From assembly GCF_019746665.1 (NCBI RefSeq), contig NZ_JAIERS010000022.1, positions 1-48,695 on the forward strand: DNA of 48,695 nt. Reading direction: 5' to 3'. Both the position numbers and the translations under genes were made by a program. The notes beneath the pieces are model-generated. The model was given only the letters and a program-made list of their open reading frames with translations, had not been told where the DNA came from and did not search any database. Shown here piece after piece: positions 1 through 8,533 of the stretch (positions are counted from its first letter, which is position 1; every line of letters begins with the position of its first letter). This DNA is from Sphingomonas sp. Its GTDB lineage: Bacteria; Pseudomonadota; Alphaproteobacteria; Sphingomonadales; Sphingomonadaceae.

Positions 1-31
1 CCAAAACTCACTCGACAACGCTCACTCCCGA

Positions 32-385
32 TCAATCGGGAGGCTGAATCACATTCCCGCCGCCATAGAAACCCTGTCTATGGGTCCCGGCCCTAAACAG
101 ACGATTGACGGTATCGCGACTGTTCATGCCCTCGCGGTGAAGACCTTGAAGCATGTCGCGAGTTACTTCGACATTGCCAATGGGACGTTCAAAAACATTT
201 TGTACCGCGGATGCGACCTGCCGCGCGACGATCCTACCCGTTTCGGTGGCACGCCGCTTGGCCGCCATATCCAAGACAAGGCCGGTCGATACCGACCCAG
301 CGCCAACGAACAACGCGACAGCAATAGCTCCACGCTTGCTCATTATGGTCGCGAGAGTCTGCTTTTTGGTTTCTTTATACAACAT
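32..385 (-). pseudogene. N-terminal fragment of a Cache/PDC-type chemoreceptor-like sensor
   Basis: The 117-residue product has a short basic N-terminus, one hydrophobic segment (about residues 19-40) and then a stretch resembling the start of the periplasmic Cache (PDC) domain of methyl-accepting chemotaxis proteins (RPIGNVEVTRD, then SRDTVNRLFRA). Family members continue for hundreds of residues through the rest of the Cache domain, HAMP and signalling domains. Here the frame stops right after NVIQPPD. The downstream DNA to the window edge does not continue in this frame. I read it as a truncated or frameshifted gene. The upstream DNA (386-585) is AT-rich and probably holds its promoter. 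Function is not assignable with confidence. Confidence 0.45.
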
Positions 386-585
386 GGAACCTGACCCTGG
401 TAGTAATACTGATCATTTTAGCTGATATTAATGATCGCGCTGTCATCTAGTAATCAGCGAGTTTATAATTTTGTATAAAGCTGTTTTATTGAATATTACG
501 TTGGATAATTCTAAAGACCGAGTATTATATTGGCAACAAAGCCCGTAGAAACACGAGTTTTGTTACGAGACGGGGGCGTCAATGC

Positions 586-1575
586 TCAAGCCAATTCTGG
601 GCGAGCTTGATCTTCTGCAACCAGCTCTCGGCACGCGAGCTCGTCTTGCGCGGCGGGCGTTGTTTCCGGCGCACTGTGGCCCATGGCCTTGAGCGTTACG
701 GCCGCCAAGCTGCGACAGGTGAGGACCGCGCTATCCCGCCAAAGCGCGGCGGCGGCGGCATCATCCATCGCCATTTCGGACGGCGTGGGCCAGGTAAGCC
801 GCCCGCGCCGAAGTGCCGCGTAGACCTGGCCCGCCGGAGCGCGCGCACTCGTCGCCAGCTCCGCCAGCCCCCTTCCCGCCGCCTTTACGTCGTTCATGCC
901 CGCAAAGAACGGCGCCAGAATCGGCAGCAGCGGCCAAACCAGATTGCGGACCAGCCATGGCTGGCCGCGAACGAGCCCGGTGCCAGGCGTCAGGCCCGGA
1001 TCATAGGCAAAGACGGACCATCCCCCCGCGCACGCAGCCTCGCTTGCCGCCAGATACCGCGCGGTCATCAGGTTGCAGAGTTTTGAAGACGAATAGGCGC
1101 GCATCCCGCCCACCCGGGGAGGGTCCCGGGTTGGATCGCACTCGGGATGAGCGAGCAGCTCGGCGATCGCATGGCGCGGTGCCGGCACGCCGGTTCTTTC
1201 CCGAGGGTCATGAGTCCCGCTCGACGTGATAACGACCCGGGCACCCGGGCTCAGCCGCGGCATCAACAGGCGCAACAACAGGTGGTGAGCCAGATGGTTG
1301 GTCGCGAAAGTGGTCTCGATCCCCTCCGCGGTGCGCTTATCAGCCGTCGGAAATTGAACGCCGGCATTCAGGATCAGATGCGTGACTGGCTCATCGGGAA
1401 GCGATTCAACGAAGCGCCGGACGCTTTCGAGCGACGCCAGGTCGAGCGGGCGCGACGACCAACCCACCGGAACCTCGGCGCCGTCCCGGGCACCCATTAT
1501 CTTCGTGCCGCCCAGCTCGATTTGCTGAGCGGCAACTCTGCCGAGCCCTCGCGTCCCACCTGTCATGACAATCAT
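586..1575 (-). CDS. Short-chain dehydrogenase/reductase (SDR)
   Basis: This is a classical NAD(P)-binding Rossmann oxidoreductase. The N-terminus carries TGGTRGLG (the TGxxxGxG cofactor loop), then LNAG for the NAG motif, a Ser-containing VVITSSG strand, and YSSSK as the catalytic YxxxK. At about 330 residues it is longer than a minimal SDR, like the retinol-dehydrogenase/protochlorophyllide-reductase-like subgroup. I chose ATG at 1575, giving MIVMTGG; a TTG at 1587 would add four residues. It is divergent from a TetR regulator, with only about 45 bp between them and a strong palindrome in the gap, so it is probably controlled by that regulator. The substrate is unknown. Confidence 0.85.
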   Translation of the reverse strand: MIVMTGGTRGLGRVAAQQIELGGTKIMGARDGAEVPVGWSSRPLDLASLESVRRFVESLPDEPVTHLILNAGVQFPTADKRTAEGIETTFATNHLAHHLLLRLLMPRLSPGARVVITSSGTHDPRERTGVPAPRHAIAELLAHPECDPTRDPPRVGGMRAYSSSKLCNLMTARYLAASEAACAGGWSVFAYDPGLTPGTGLVRGQPWLVRNLVWPLLPILAPFFAGMNDVKAAGRGLAELATSARAPAGQVYAALRRGRLTWPTPSEMAMDDAAAAALWRDSAVLTCRSLAAVTLKAMGHSAPETTPAAQDELACRELVAEDQARPELA

Positions 1576-1590
1576 ACGGCCAACCAATCC

Positions 1591-1615
1591 ATGCAGTGCA
1601 AAGTTTGCACTGCAT
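1591..1615. promoter_or_regulatory. Palindromic operator between SDR and TetR genes
   Basis: Two perfect 12-nt arms, ATGCAGTGCAAA and TTTGCACTGCAT, are separated by a single G. The element fills most of the gap between the divergent starts. Size, symmetry and position fit a TetR-dimer operator that would control both promoters. Binding is inferred. Confidence 0.75.
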
Positions 1616-1620
1616 ACATA

Positions 1621-2244
1621 ATGCGCTATGGGCCGTCAATGAGTTCGGAATCCGCGAAGAGCTATCACCACGGCAACCTGCGCGAGGCGCTGCTGAGCGC
1701 GGCGCGAGAAGTGCTTGAGCGGGAGGGCGTCGGCGCCTTGTCGCTCCGCGGCCTGGCGCGAAAGGTCGGCGTCAGCGTGATGGCGCCTTATCATCATTTC
1801 CCCGATCGCAAGGCTTTGCTCGTCGCGGTCGCGATTTCGGGGTTCGAGGCGCTACAGCAAAGCAAGCTGGCGGTCACATCCCAAAGTGCGACCGCAACAG
1901 AGACCCTCATACAAGGGTCCAGGAATTACATTGCGTTCGTGATCAACAATCCCAATTTGTTTCGCCTGATGCAGAGCCCAGAACTGACCGACCGCAAACA
2001 ATATCCCGATCTGCACCGTGCGGCTACTGAGCCTGCGAAAACCCTTATAAGATCGATTGAAGCACTCTCACGGGAAAATGGATATAGTTCTCTGGACGTG
2101 AATAGTTGTGCAAAAACGCTCTGGGGCCTGGCTCACGGCATAGCGATTCTTGCCCTGGACGGTGAAATCTCTGGTGAAGAGGCAATGGTACTCGGCGCCA
2201 ACGGTGCGGCAGCCGTGATTTCGGGTTGGCGTCGCGATAGTTGA
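1621..2244 (+). CDS. TetR/AcrR family transcriptional regulator
   Basis: The protein has about 207 residues. Its N-terminus is a TetR-type helix-turn-helix (HGNLREALLSAA, then GVGALSLRGLARKVGVS and PYHHFPDRKALL). The C-terminal half matches the WHG-type ligand-binding domain of one TetR subgroup, including the motif LWGLAHGIA. The start is uncertain: ATG 1621 lies only 5 bp after the palindrome, while ATG 1639 gives MSSESAKSYHHGN and is equally plausible. Neither has a strong Shine-Dalgarno. It probably represses itself and the divergent SDR gene through the 1591-1615 palindrome. The inducer cannot be predicted. Confidence 0.87.
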   Translation: MRYGPSMSSESAKSYHHGNLREALLSAAREVLEREGVGALSLRGLARKVGVSVMAPYHHFPDRKALLVAVAISGFEALQQSKLAVTSQSATATETLIQGSRNYIAFVINNPNLFRLMQSPELTDRKQYPDLHRAATEPAKTLIRSIEALSRENGYSSLDVNSCAKTLWGLAHGIAILALDGEISGEEAMVLGANGAAAVISGWRRDS

Positions 2245-2447
2245 TCAACGTTAGAAATCAGCGCGGTCCTCAACCGCCGCAATATTGCCTGAACGCCTGT
2301 ATGGAAACACACTGAGCACGCCGTTCGCGGTTCCGGCCAGCACCGGGTGAACAGCGCCCCGCGCCGTTCAAGCCATGCCGGGGCATGACCGGCCCGTAGC
2401 TTCCCCGCCCGGCCATCCACGCGCTGAACAACGGGGACGGCGGTCCG

Positions 2448-4811
2448 TCAGCGGAACGCGCTGAGCGAGACGCCGATGATGCGGGGATCGTTGTAGATGC
2501 CGGCGCGATAGTTGGAGGTGTCGATCACGCCGATCAGATTGCGGTTGTCGGTCAGGTTGCGCGCGAACGCCGCCAGCTCATAACGGCCGAACGCCACGCC
2601 CAGCTTCAGCCCCAGCTCGTTATTGCCGTCGGAGGTATATTCGACGCTCTTGTAGAGCACATAATTGATCTTGCCCTGCAGGTTGAAGTCGGTCGCGACG
2701 AACAGCCGCACATCGCGGCGAGTCGGCAGCGGCAGATCATAGCGCGCGGTAAGGTTCAGATTGTAGTCGGGGGCGTTGGGCAGCGCGTTGCCGTCGATCT
2801 GCGCGAAGAAGTTGTTGCCCACCCGCACCACCGGGTTGAGCACGGTCTGCGAGACCACACCGCCCGCCGCGCCGACCTGGGCGAAGACGTTGCGATCGTT
2901 GATCTCGGTCTTGAGCAGGCTCAGCCCCGCGCTCAGCCGCAGGTTGCGCACCGGGCGCAGTTCCAGTTCGCCTTCCATGCCATAGCCGGTCGCGCGATTG
3001 GCATTGAACAGCACCCCGTTGCCGTTGCTGTCATTGGCGTTGAGCTGGATGTTGTCGACATTGTAATAGAAGCCGCTGAGGCTGAAGCGCAGCAGATTGC
3101 CGAGCAGCCCGGTCTTCAGCCCCGCTTCATAGCTGGTATTGGTTTCCGAATTGGCGGTGGTGAAGGGCGAGTTGAACACCGCCGAGCGGCCCTGGATGGT
3201 CGGCCCGCGGAAACCGCGCGCGACGCGGGCATAGAGGCTGACATCGTTGCTCGCGCGGTAAAGCAGGCTCACGTCCCAGCTCGGCTGCGTGTCCGACAGG
3301 GTCACCCGGCGGGCGCCGGTAAAGGTGGAGACGCCGGCGACGGTGTTCGCCGTTTGCAGCAAATTGGTGTCCTTGCTGTCCTCGGTCACGCGCACGCCGC
3401 CGGTCAGCGTCAGGCGTCTGGTGATATCGAAGCTCGCCTGGCCGAACACCGCCCAGCTGGTGTTGACGTTGCGCAACACCACGAAATTGTTCGGGTTGGG
3501 CGTGGTGCCGAGCACGTTGCTCGTCAGGAAGAAAGCGCGTTGATCGAACTCGGTCGTGTCGCGCGAATCGAAATAGATCGCGCCGACCTGCCATTTGAAG
3601 CGGCCGCTGTTCGGGCTCGCCAGACGGACTTCCTCGGTCCATTGATCGAGCTGACGCAGCCGGCCCTGCGATTGGCCGCAGCCCGCCGCGCAGATATTGG
3701 GCGCGACGCCGCCGAAATTGGCCGCCGCGCCGCCATCGGTGTCGCCCCGGCTGAAGCCCGAGGCACGCTCCCAGGCGGTGATCGAGGTGAGTGTCACCGG
3801 ACCGAAATCGTAATCGGCCTTCAGCGAGGCGCCACCCGTCTGATAGGCCTGCGGATTGTTGCGCGCCTCGTCATAGGCGACGACCGAGCGATCGAAATTG
3901 GCCGGCACGGCGTTGGTGCCCCGCTGGATCGAGCCGCGATAGAAGATCGAGGCGGTGCCGGCATAATCGCGGTAATGGCCCGACAGGCGCAGGCTCAGCG
4001 CCTCGGTCGGCTTGGCGAGCAGTTGCAGGCGGATGTCGCGCTCGTCGAACCCGCCCATCACGTTGCGCCCCGGCACGGTGCCGTCGTCCGAGGGGCCGGT
4101 ATAGGTGTTGCTGATCCAATTGTCGCGGTGCTGGTAGAGGCCAGACAGGCGGAAGCTCAGCGTGCCGTCGCTCGTGATCGGTCCGCCGATTCCGGCATCG
4201 GCGTTCACCGTGTTGAAGGTGCCATAGGTGAGGCTCCCCTGGCCCGCCCAAGTGGATGTCGGCTGGGCGCTATCGAACTTGACGATGCCGGCGGTGGTGT
4301 TGCGGCCGAACAGCGAGCCTTGCGGGCCTTTCAACACCTCGACCTGGGCGACATCGAAAGCGGGGTTCGATTTGAGCACGACATGCTCTTCGATCACATC
4401 GTCCTGGATAAGGGTGACGGGTTGCGAGGCACCGAGGTAGAAGTCGATATTGCCGAGGCCGCGAATGTAAAAACGCGGGAAAATGCGGCCGGTGGTCGAT
4501 TCGACATAGAGGCTGGGCACCCGGCCCGAGAGCGAGAGCAGGGTGTCCGCGCCGCCCGACTGGAAATCACGAAGCGCCTCGGGCTTCAGCACCGACACCG
4601 CGATCGGCACGGCGAGCGTGCTTTCGGTGCGCCGCTGCGCCGTGACGACCACTTCGCCGCCCGCCGCTTCATCGCTGCTGTCGGCGGGCGCGGTTGCGTC
4701 GCTGGGCGGCGCGAGGGGCTTTTCCGCCGCGCGGACCGGCATTGCGGCGAGCAAAGCCATGGGCGGCACGCCGGCAAGCATCATCGCGCGCAGCCAAAGC
4801 ATCTTCGTCAT
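2448..4811 (-). CDS. TonB-dependent outer-membrane receptor
   Basis: The protein has about 787 residues. A signal peptide (MTKMLWLRAMMLAG to PVRAAEK) is followed by a TonB-box-like GGEVVVTAQRRTES, a plug domain (LKGPQGSLFGRNTTAG) and a 22-strand beta-barrel typical of sphingomonad TonB receptors, ending GVSLSAFR. I chose ATG 4811, which is preceded by a G-rich Shine-Dalgarno; an upstream in-frame ATG at 4892 would only add a non-signal extension. Such receptors import siderophores, vitamins, glycans or aromatics. The substrate cannot be read from sequence. A short GC-rich hairpin lies upstream near 4850-4877. Its TonB box resembles the N-termini of the exported leader proteins nearby. Confidence 0.93.
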   Translation of the reverse strand: MTKMLWLRAMMLAGVPPMALLAAMPVRAAEKPLAPPSDATAPADSSDEAAGGEVVVTAQRRTESTLAVPIAVSVLKPEALRDFQSGGADTLLSLSGRVPSLYVESTTGRIFPRFYIRGLGNIDFYLGASQPVTLIQDDVIEEHVVLKSNPAFDVAQVEVLKGPQGSLFGRNTTAGIVKFDSAQPTSTWAGQGSLTYGTFNTVNADAGIGGPITSDGTLSFRLSGLYQHRDNWISNTYTGPSDDGTVPGRNVMGGFDERDIRLQLLAKPTEALSLRLSGHYRDYAGTASIFYRGSIQRGTNAVPANFDRSVVAYDEARNNPQAYQTGGASLKADYDFGPVTLTSITAWERASGFSRGDTDGGAAANFGGVAPNICAAGCGQSQGRLRQLDQWTEEVRLASPNSGRFKWQVGAIYFDSRDTTEFDQRAFFLTSNVLGTTPNPNNFVVLRNVNTSWAVFGQASFDITRRLTLTGGVRVTEDSKDTNLLQTANTVAGVSTFTGARRVTLSDTQPSWDVSLLYRASNDVSLYARVARGFRGPTIQGRSAVFNSPFTTANSETNTSYEAGLKTGLLGNLLRFSLSGFYYNVDNIQLNANDSNGNGVLFNANRATGYGMEGELELRPVRNLRLSAGLSLLKTEINDRNVFAQVGAAGGVVSQTVLNPVVRVGNNFFAQIDGNALPNAPDYNLNLTARYDLPLPTRRDVRLFVATDFNLQGKINYVLYKSVEYTSDGNNELGLKLGVAFGRYELAAFARNLTDNRNLIGVIDTSNYRAGIYNDPRIIGVSLSAFR

Positions 4812-5064
4812 GCAAGCCCCCAATTCACCGATGAACCGTTCCAGCGGCGGGTAACACCGCCGCGCTGGTCGGCGAGCGCTTGCGCGCGGCATGTGACATT
4901 GTTGTTGCAGTGCAGCACGTTGGGAATATTAAACGACCCATTCGGCGCATGTTGCGTGTGTCGCCGGCGGACGTGCGACCCGACGCCGCGGGGCTGGACG
5001 GTCCATCAGGGAGCTGGGGTAAGTTTTCTGTTCGGTTGCTACGCGATGCCCGAGCCGGGACGAT

Positions 5065-6204
5065 CTACCGAAGATAATCGCGAAACTTCAAAGTTAACGC
5101 CTCCGACTGGTTCTGCCGACGCACGATCAGCGCCAATTCGGCGGCACCATCCCCCCTGAGTTTCGCGAGCGCGGCGGGAAGATCGCCGAGGTTCGTGATC
5201 AAATCCCCGGGGCGCAGACCGGCTTCGGCGGCGGGGGAACCCACGCCAACCTCTGTAACACGCACGCCATTCGGGGCGGGATCGATCCAAATGCCGGCAA
5301 GCGAATAGGCCGGGTTGATGGGTTTGAGGTTGTTGCGGCGTATCCCGATAAAGGCGCCACCCCGCGCGATCGCAAGATCGAGGCAGCGCAGCACGGGGTA
5401 GCCCAAGATCAGCGCGCCCTCCGTATCGTCGTCCATGCGGATCACACCGTGAAGCCCTTCGAATACATGCTCGCCGACCCGGATCCTTGGCGCGGCGAAC
5501 AGGCGGGCCGGCTGGCGCGCCAAACCGTGAATGCCGGCGCTCGGCACCGGCGCATAAACCTGCGCCGGATCGAGCAGGCCAAGCCGGCGCGCTTGGGAGG
5601 CGGGAATGGAAAGGGCATGGTGCGCGCCTGTGTCCCACACCATGTCGAGCGTCGACTCGCCGACGCCCACCCGCCCGAACAGCCGCGCCGAAAGCCCGGC
5701 CACCTTCGCCGGCTCTAGCCGCGCTTCGGCCATTCCATAGCGGCTGGTGTCGCTGAAACCGGCGAGATGGACCCGCCAGCGCTGCGCCTCGAACAAGAGT
5801 TCGCTATCGACCGAGGTGATGATGCCCGCGTCAACCAGGCCGTCGCCACTCAGTTGCGCCGATTCCCCCAGGCCAAAGAACAGCGCGCCTTGCTGTCGAA
5901 CCGCGCCGCCCAGCAGGAGGTCGTCGACCGCGAACAACGGGAACGGCCGGCCGCCAAGACGAATGTCGCGCCGCGGCTTCAGCGCGAGCGCGTCGACCGC
6001 ACCTTGGCGCAGCCCGGAGATTTGCGCACCGGTATCGACGATCAGCGAGAACGGCCCTTTCCCGTTGATCAAGGCGCCGATCGTCACGCGGCTGTCCGAA
6101 ACAACGATATCGGCCTCCACCGTCCTTGGCTGCGCATGCGCGCCACGCGGCATCAACGCCAAGGCGAGCCCGCCGGCCACGCACTGTCTCCGATCTATCG
6201 ACAT
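5065..6204 (-). CDS. Retropepsin-like aspartic protease with C-terminal PDZ domain
   Basis: The protein has 379 residues and a signal peptide (cleavage near GAHAQ). It contains two retropepsin-like lobes, each with an intact catalytic triad: D57-T-G (IVDTGAQ) and D191-T-G (VWDTGAHH). A PDZ domain follows at about residues 300-375, with GSPAAEAGLRPGDLI. This architecture belongs to periplasmic aspartyl-protease-family proteins. ATG 6204 has a GAGAGGA ribosome site. It is the last gene of the minus-strand arm of the export locus, after a secreted protein. It could process or degrade exported or incoming proteins in the periplasm; that role is inferred from context. Confidence 0.85.
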   Translation of the reverse strand: MSIDRRQCVAGGLALALMPRGAHAQPRTVEADIVVSDSRVTIGALINGKGPFSLIVDTGAQISGLRQGAVDALALKPRRDIRLGGRPFPLFAVDDLLLGGAVRQQGALFFGLGESAQLSGDGLVDAGIITSVDSELLFEAQRWRVHLAGFSDTSRYGMAEARLEPAKVAGLSARLFGRVGVGESTLDMVWDTGAHHALSIPASQARRLGLLDPAQVYAPVPSAGIHGLARQPARLFAAPRIRVGEHVFEGLHGVIRMDDDTEGALILGYPVLRCLDLAIARGGAFIGIRRNNLKPINPAYSLAGIWIDPAPNGVRVTEVGVGSPAAEAGLRPGDLITNLGDLPAALAKLRGDGAAELALIVRRQNQSEALTLKFRDYLR

Positions 6205-6535
6205 GCTTCGTCCTCTCAGGCGTTAGGGCGTCTCCGCGCGCCGTGCCGGCTCGTCCAGGCCATGGCCGCTGCCGCCCCCATCGAAAGGTGGAACGCTGCC
6301 AATGTGCTTCATCGCCCATGCCACGTCGTAGGCGATGCTTCGCCGGTGGCACCACGCCATCGCATGATCGGATGCGCGATTTCGGGGAGCGGCGGAAAGG
6401 CGGCGCGGTTGCGCCGCCACTGGGATCGCAGGCACCCCCATGCAATCCTCGGCACGCGCGGGATCGGATCCTGTACCGCCTGGCGTTGCTTCGGCATCGC
6501 CGGACCGTCACGGGTTCCCGACGAAGATGACGCGC
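6205..6535. other. Spacer between secreted protein and retropepsin-PDZ genes
   Basis: I see no convincing gene in this 331-bp stretch. A 72-codon minus-strand frame at 6223-6441 lies directly upstream of the retropepsin gene. It has no recognisable domain or clear ribosome site, so I left it out. The spacer may hold a promoter for the retropepsin gene. Confidence 0.4.
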
Positions 6536-7165
6536 CTATCGCAGCCGACATTGTGGTCCTGACCCATCGGCCGAGGCCAAGATGACATGGCCCATGTCCC
6601 CGGTAACGCGCGGAATGCCGGGAAGCGTCGGGTTGCCGGGGTAACGCTTTCCATCGAATGCCAAGGCCGCGGTGTAAGGGTCGCGAATGCCGCCGCCCGC
6701 GACTCCGACGCCGAGGTCGTGGCGGCCGTTATGGATGGTGGGCAGGACGGATACCGGCGGCCGGGCCGCCGTAACCTTCCCCAACAGGCGATAGGATGGT
6801 CGTGAAGAGGCGCCGCCGGCCTTGCGGGCCAGGACATACAGGTTGCAGCCGCCCGAGCCGCACACGCGCGGACCCTGGGTGTAAACGATAACGTCGCCGT
6901 GCCCTCGACGTAGCGGCGCGGGCGCGGCGAGAACCACATTATCCGAAAAGAAGCGATCGGCGTCTGGCCGGGCAATGTTCGGCCCGACGGCGTCGACCAA
7001 TGCGCGCTTGAGGCGAATCGGATCGACGCCATCCAAGTGGCTCGCCGCACAGGTCCGGTAGCCGGGCGTGTCTGCCGCGTGAATGGCGGTGGGCAAGATC
7101 GTTGCGCCACCGATGCTCAGGGCAAGTAACGCCAGGCGAGTATGATTTGCGTGCGAGCCGGTCAT
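6536..7165 (-). CDS. Secreted uncharacterised protein with CGxGGC motif
   Basis: The protein has 209 residues, starting at ATG 7165 behind a GGGAGGAATT ribosome site. A signal peptide is predicted to end near AIHA-ADT (residue 30). The mature part carries motifs I associate with a widespread uncharacterised proteobacterial secreted family: CGSGGCNLYVL, a PPVSVL segment, HDLGVGVAGGG and ALAFDGKRYPGNP. The cysteines probably form disulfides. No enzymatic residues are evident. It lies immediately downstream of the leader-bearing transglycosylase gene, so a helper or immunity (inhibitor) role is possible but unsupported by homology. Confidence 0.75.
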   Translation of the reverse strand: MTGSHANHTRLALLALSIGGATILPTAIHAADTPGYRTCAASHLDGVDPIRLKRALVDAVGPNIARPDADRFFSDNVVLAAPAPLRRGHGDVIVYTQGPRVCGSGGCNLYVLARKAGGASSRPSYRLLGKVTAARPPVSVLPTIHNGRHDLGVGVAGGGIRDPYTAALAFDGKRYPGNPTLPGIPRVTGDMGHVILASADGSGPQCRLR

Positions 7166-7187
7166 AATTCCTCCCGTCCGTTCAGAT

Positions 7188-7943
7188 TCAACCACAGCCA
7201 CCGTTGTTCGGTCCCGCACCCGGGGTCGAACCATATTCGGGGTTCTTGAATGCGTTCATGAGTGCCTGAACGTTCGAGCCGTAATTTCCACCGGTCGTGC
7301 CGACGTCGATCGTACTCGGATTGCCCGAAATGTTGCCGGTGCCGAAGTTGTACGAAGCGGCGGTCGCCTGGGTCAGTTGATCGTGCGTGAAATTCGGGTG
7401 ATCACGCGCGAGTTCGGCCATGTTGGTGGCGAGGAGGTTGGCCGCGTAATCCGCCGACCAGGCAAGATCGTTGGCTTGGGCTTCGGTTACGCCGGGGTGG
7501 GCACCGAGGTCGATCTGGAACACGCCGCGACCCAAACCGCCACCGATCTGATTAATGTCCTGGAAGTCGCTCTCGCGGATCGCGATGGCGCCGAGAAGGG
7601 CTGGATCGATCCCATGGGCATTGGCCGCGCTTACGATCGTGCTCCAGTTGGCGATCGCCCGGTCGACGCCGGCCTCATCGGCATTCGCGGTCCGCAGGGC
7701 GCTCTGGACCGCCGGGTTGTTTTGCGACCAGTCGTGCGACGGCGTCGTCCCCCCACACGAAGGCGGGGGAGGCGAGTCACCACCGCCGCCGCCGGTATCG
7801 CCGTAATCGCCATAATCACCGAAGTCACCAAAGTCACCGAAATCGCCCCAATCGCCTCCGCCGCGATCACCGGTGACGACAATGTCACCCGTATCATCGC
7901 CGCCAGCGACAAGTTCAAGTTCCTCCAAGGTGAGTTCACGCAT
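7188..7943 (-). CDS. Double-glycine-leader protein with lysozyme/transglycosylase domain
   Basis: The protein has 251 residues. Residues 1-15 are MRELTLEELELVAGG, a classic double-glycine leader for C39-peptidase exporters, with cleavage predicted after G15. The mature N-terminus reads DDTGDIVVTGD, then a low-complexity Gly/Asp/Phe/Tyr region with a repeated GDF/GDY unit (about 30-56) and a Pro-rich linker. Residues 75-235 form a lysozyme-like (SLT/goose-type) fold with probable catalytic Glu124 (IRESDF), GVFQIDL and AASYNFG. I infer a peptidoglycan-cleaving protein exported by the PCAT system at 9369-12844. The ribosome site is AAGGAG. A TTGACA-like element lies upstream at 8040-8045, read on the minus strand. 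Confidence 0.85.
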   Translation of the reverse strand: MRELTLEELELVAGGDDTGDIVVTGDRGGGDWGDFGDFGDFGDYGDYGDTGGGGGDSPPPPSCGGTTPSHDWSQNNPAVQSALRTANADEAGVDRAIANWSTIVSAANAHGIDPALLGAIAIRESDFQDINQIGGGLGRGVFQIDLGAHPGVTEAQANDLAWSADYAANLLATNMAELARDHPNFTHDQLTQATAASYNFGTGNISGNPSTIDVGTTGGNYGSNVQALMNAFKNPEYGSTPGAGPNNGGCG

Positions 7944-8066
7944 CGCGGTTCTCCTTTATTGAGGAGTTCTACTTATGAAACTTAGATATTGCACGCGAGC
8001 ATCTTTCGATCCATCGGCATGGCCAAATACGGAATTAGGTGTCAAACTGGTCTCATATAGACTTAA

Positions 8067-8492
8067 TCAAGGAGAGGTGGTCGTAGCCGCGGACCCTCGC
8101 CCAGTCGCGCGCCGGCTCCGACGCGCCCCACCCAGCATCAACGCGCCGCCCAAATAGGCCAGCAACAAGCACAGCGGAAAAAGCTCGAGCGTGAAGCTGT
8201 CGCGAACATAGACCGAGGTCGCGACGAACAAGGCGACGGCCGCCGCGACCAGCCCCGCGCCGGTCGCGACGAGACGTCGCGACAGCCCGGCGGCAAGAAG
8301 CGGCGTCGTCACCAGCGACAGCGCGAGCGAGCCCGTAAGCCACGACGCGATCACCGCGCCCCAGACGGTCAGCGCGCGCAACAAGCGGCTGCTGTCCGCC
8401 GCAGGGTCGCCAATGAAAACCGCCGGCGCCAGCGCGAGCAGCGCCAGCGCGAGCCCCACCAGGGTCCCAACGATGCGCAAGAAGATTCGCAT
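8067..8492 (-). CDS. Small four-helix membrane protein, candidate immunity protein
   Basis: The 141-residue product has four predicted hydrophobic helices (about residues 5-28, 43-65, 75-95 and 103-120) and a basic C-terminal tail (ARRSRRATGRG). It has no recognised family. ATG 8492 has AGGAA upstream. The gene sits between two leader-bearing cargo genes in the same direction. That is where bacteriocin loci commonly place an inner-membrane immunity protein, but this role is inference only. It could instead be an accessory export component. Confidence 0.7.
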   Translation of the reverse strand: MRIFLRIVGTLVGLALALLALAPAVFIGDPAADSSRLLRALTVWGAVIASWLTGSLALSLVTTPLLAAGLSRRLVATGAGLVAAAVALFVATSVYVRDSFTLELFPLCLLLAYLGGALMLGGARRSRRATGRGSAATTTSP

Positions 8493-8533
8493 GGTGCGTT
8501 CCTATCCAGTGGAGCCTGTCCAACGCGTCAGTG

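Noticed and set aside
3354..5159. 601-codon plus-strand open frame
   Set aside because: It is antisense to the TonB receptor and its upstream region, with shadow-type composition.
7770..7870. Tandem repeat or CRISPR-like array
   Set aside because: The repetition is a short coding repeat (Gly-Asp-Phe/Tyr) inside the leader protein. There are no spacers and no cas genes.
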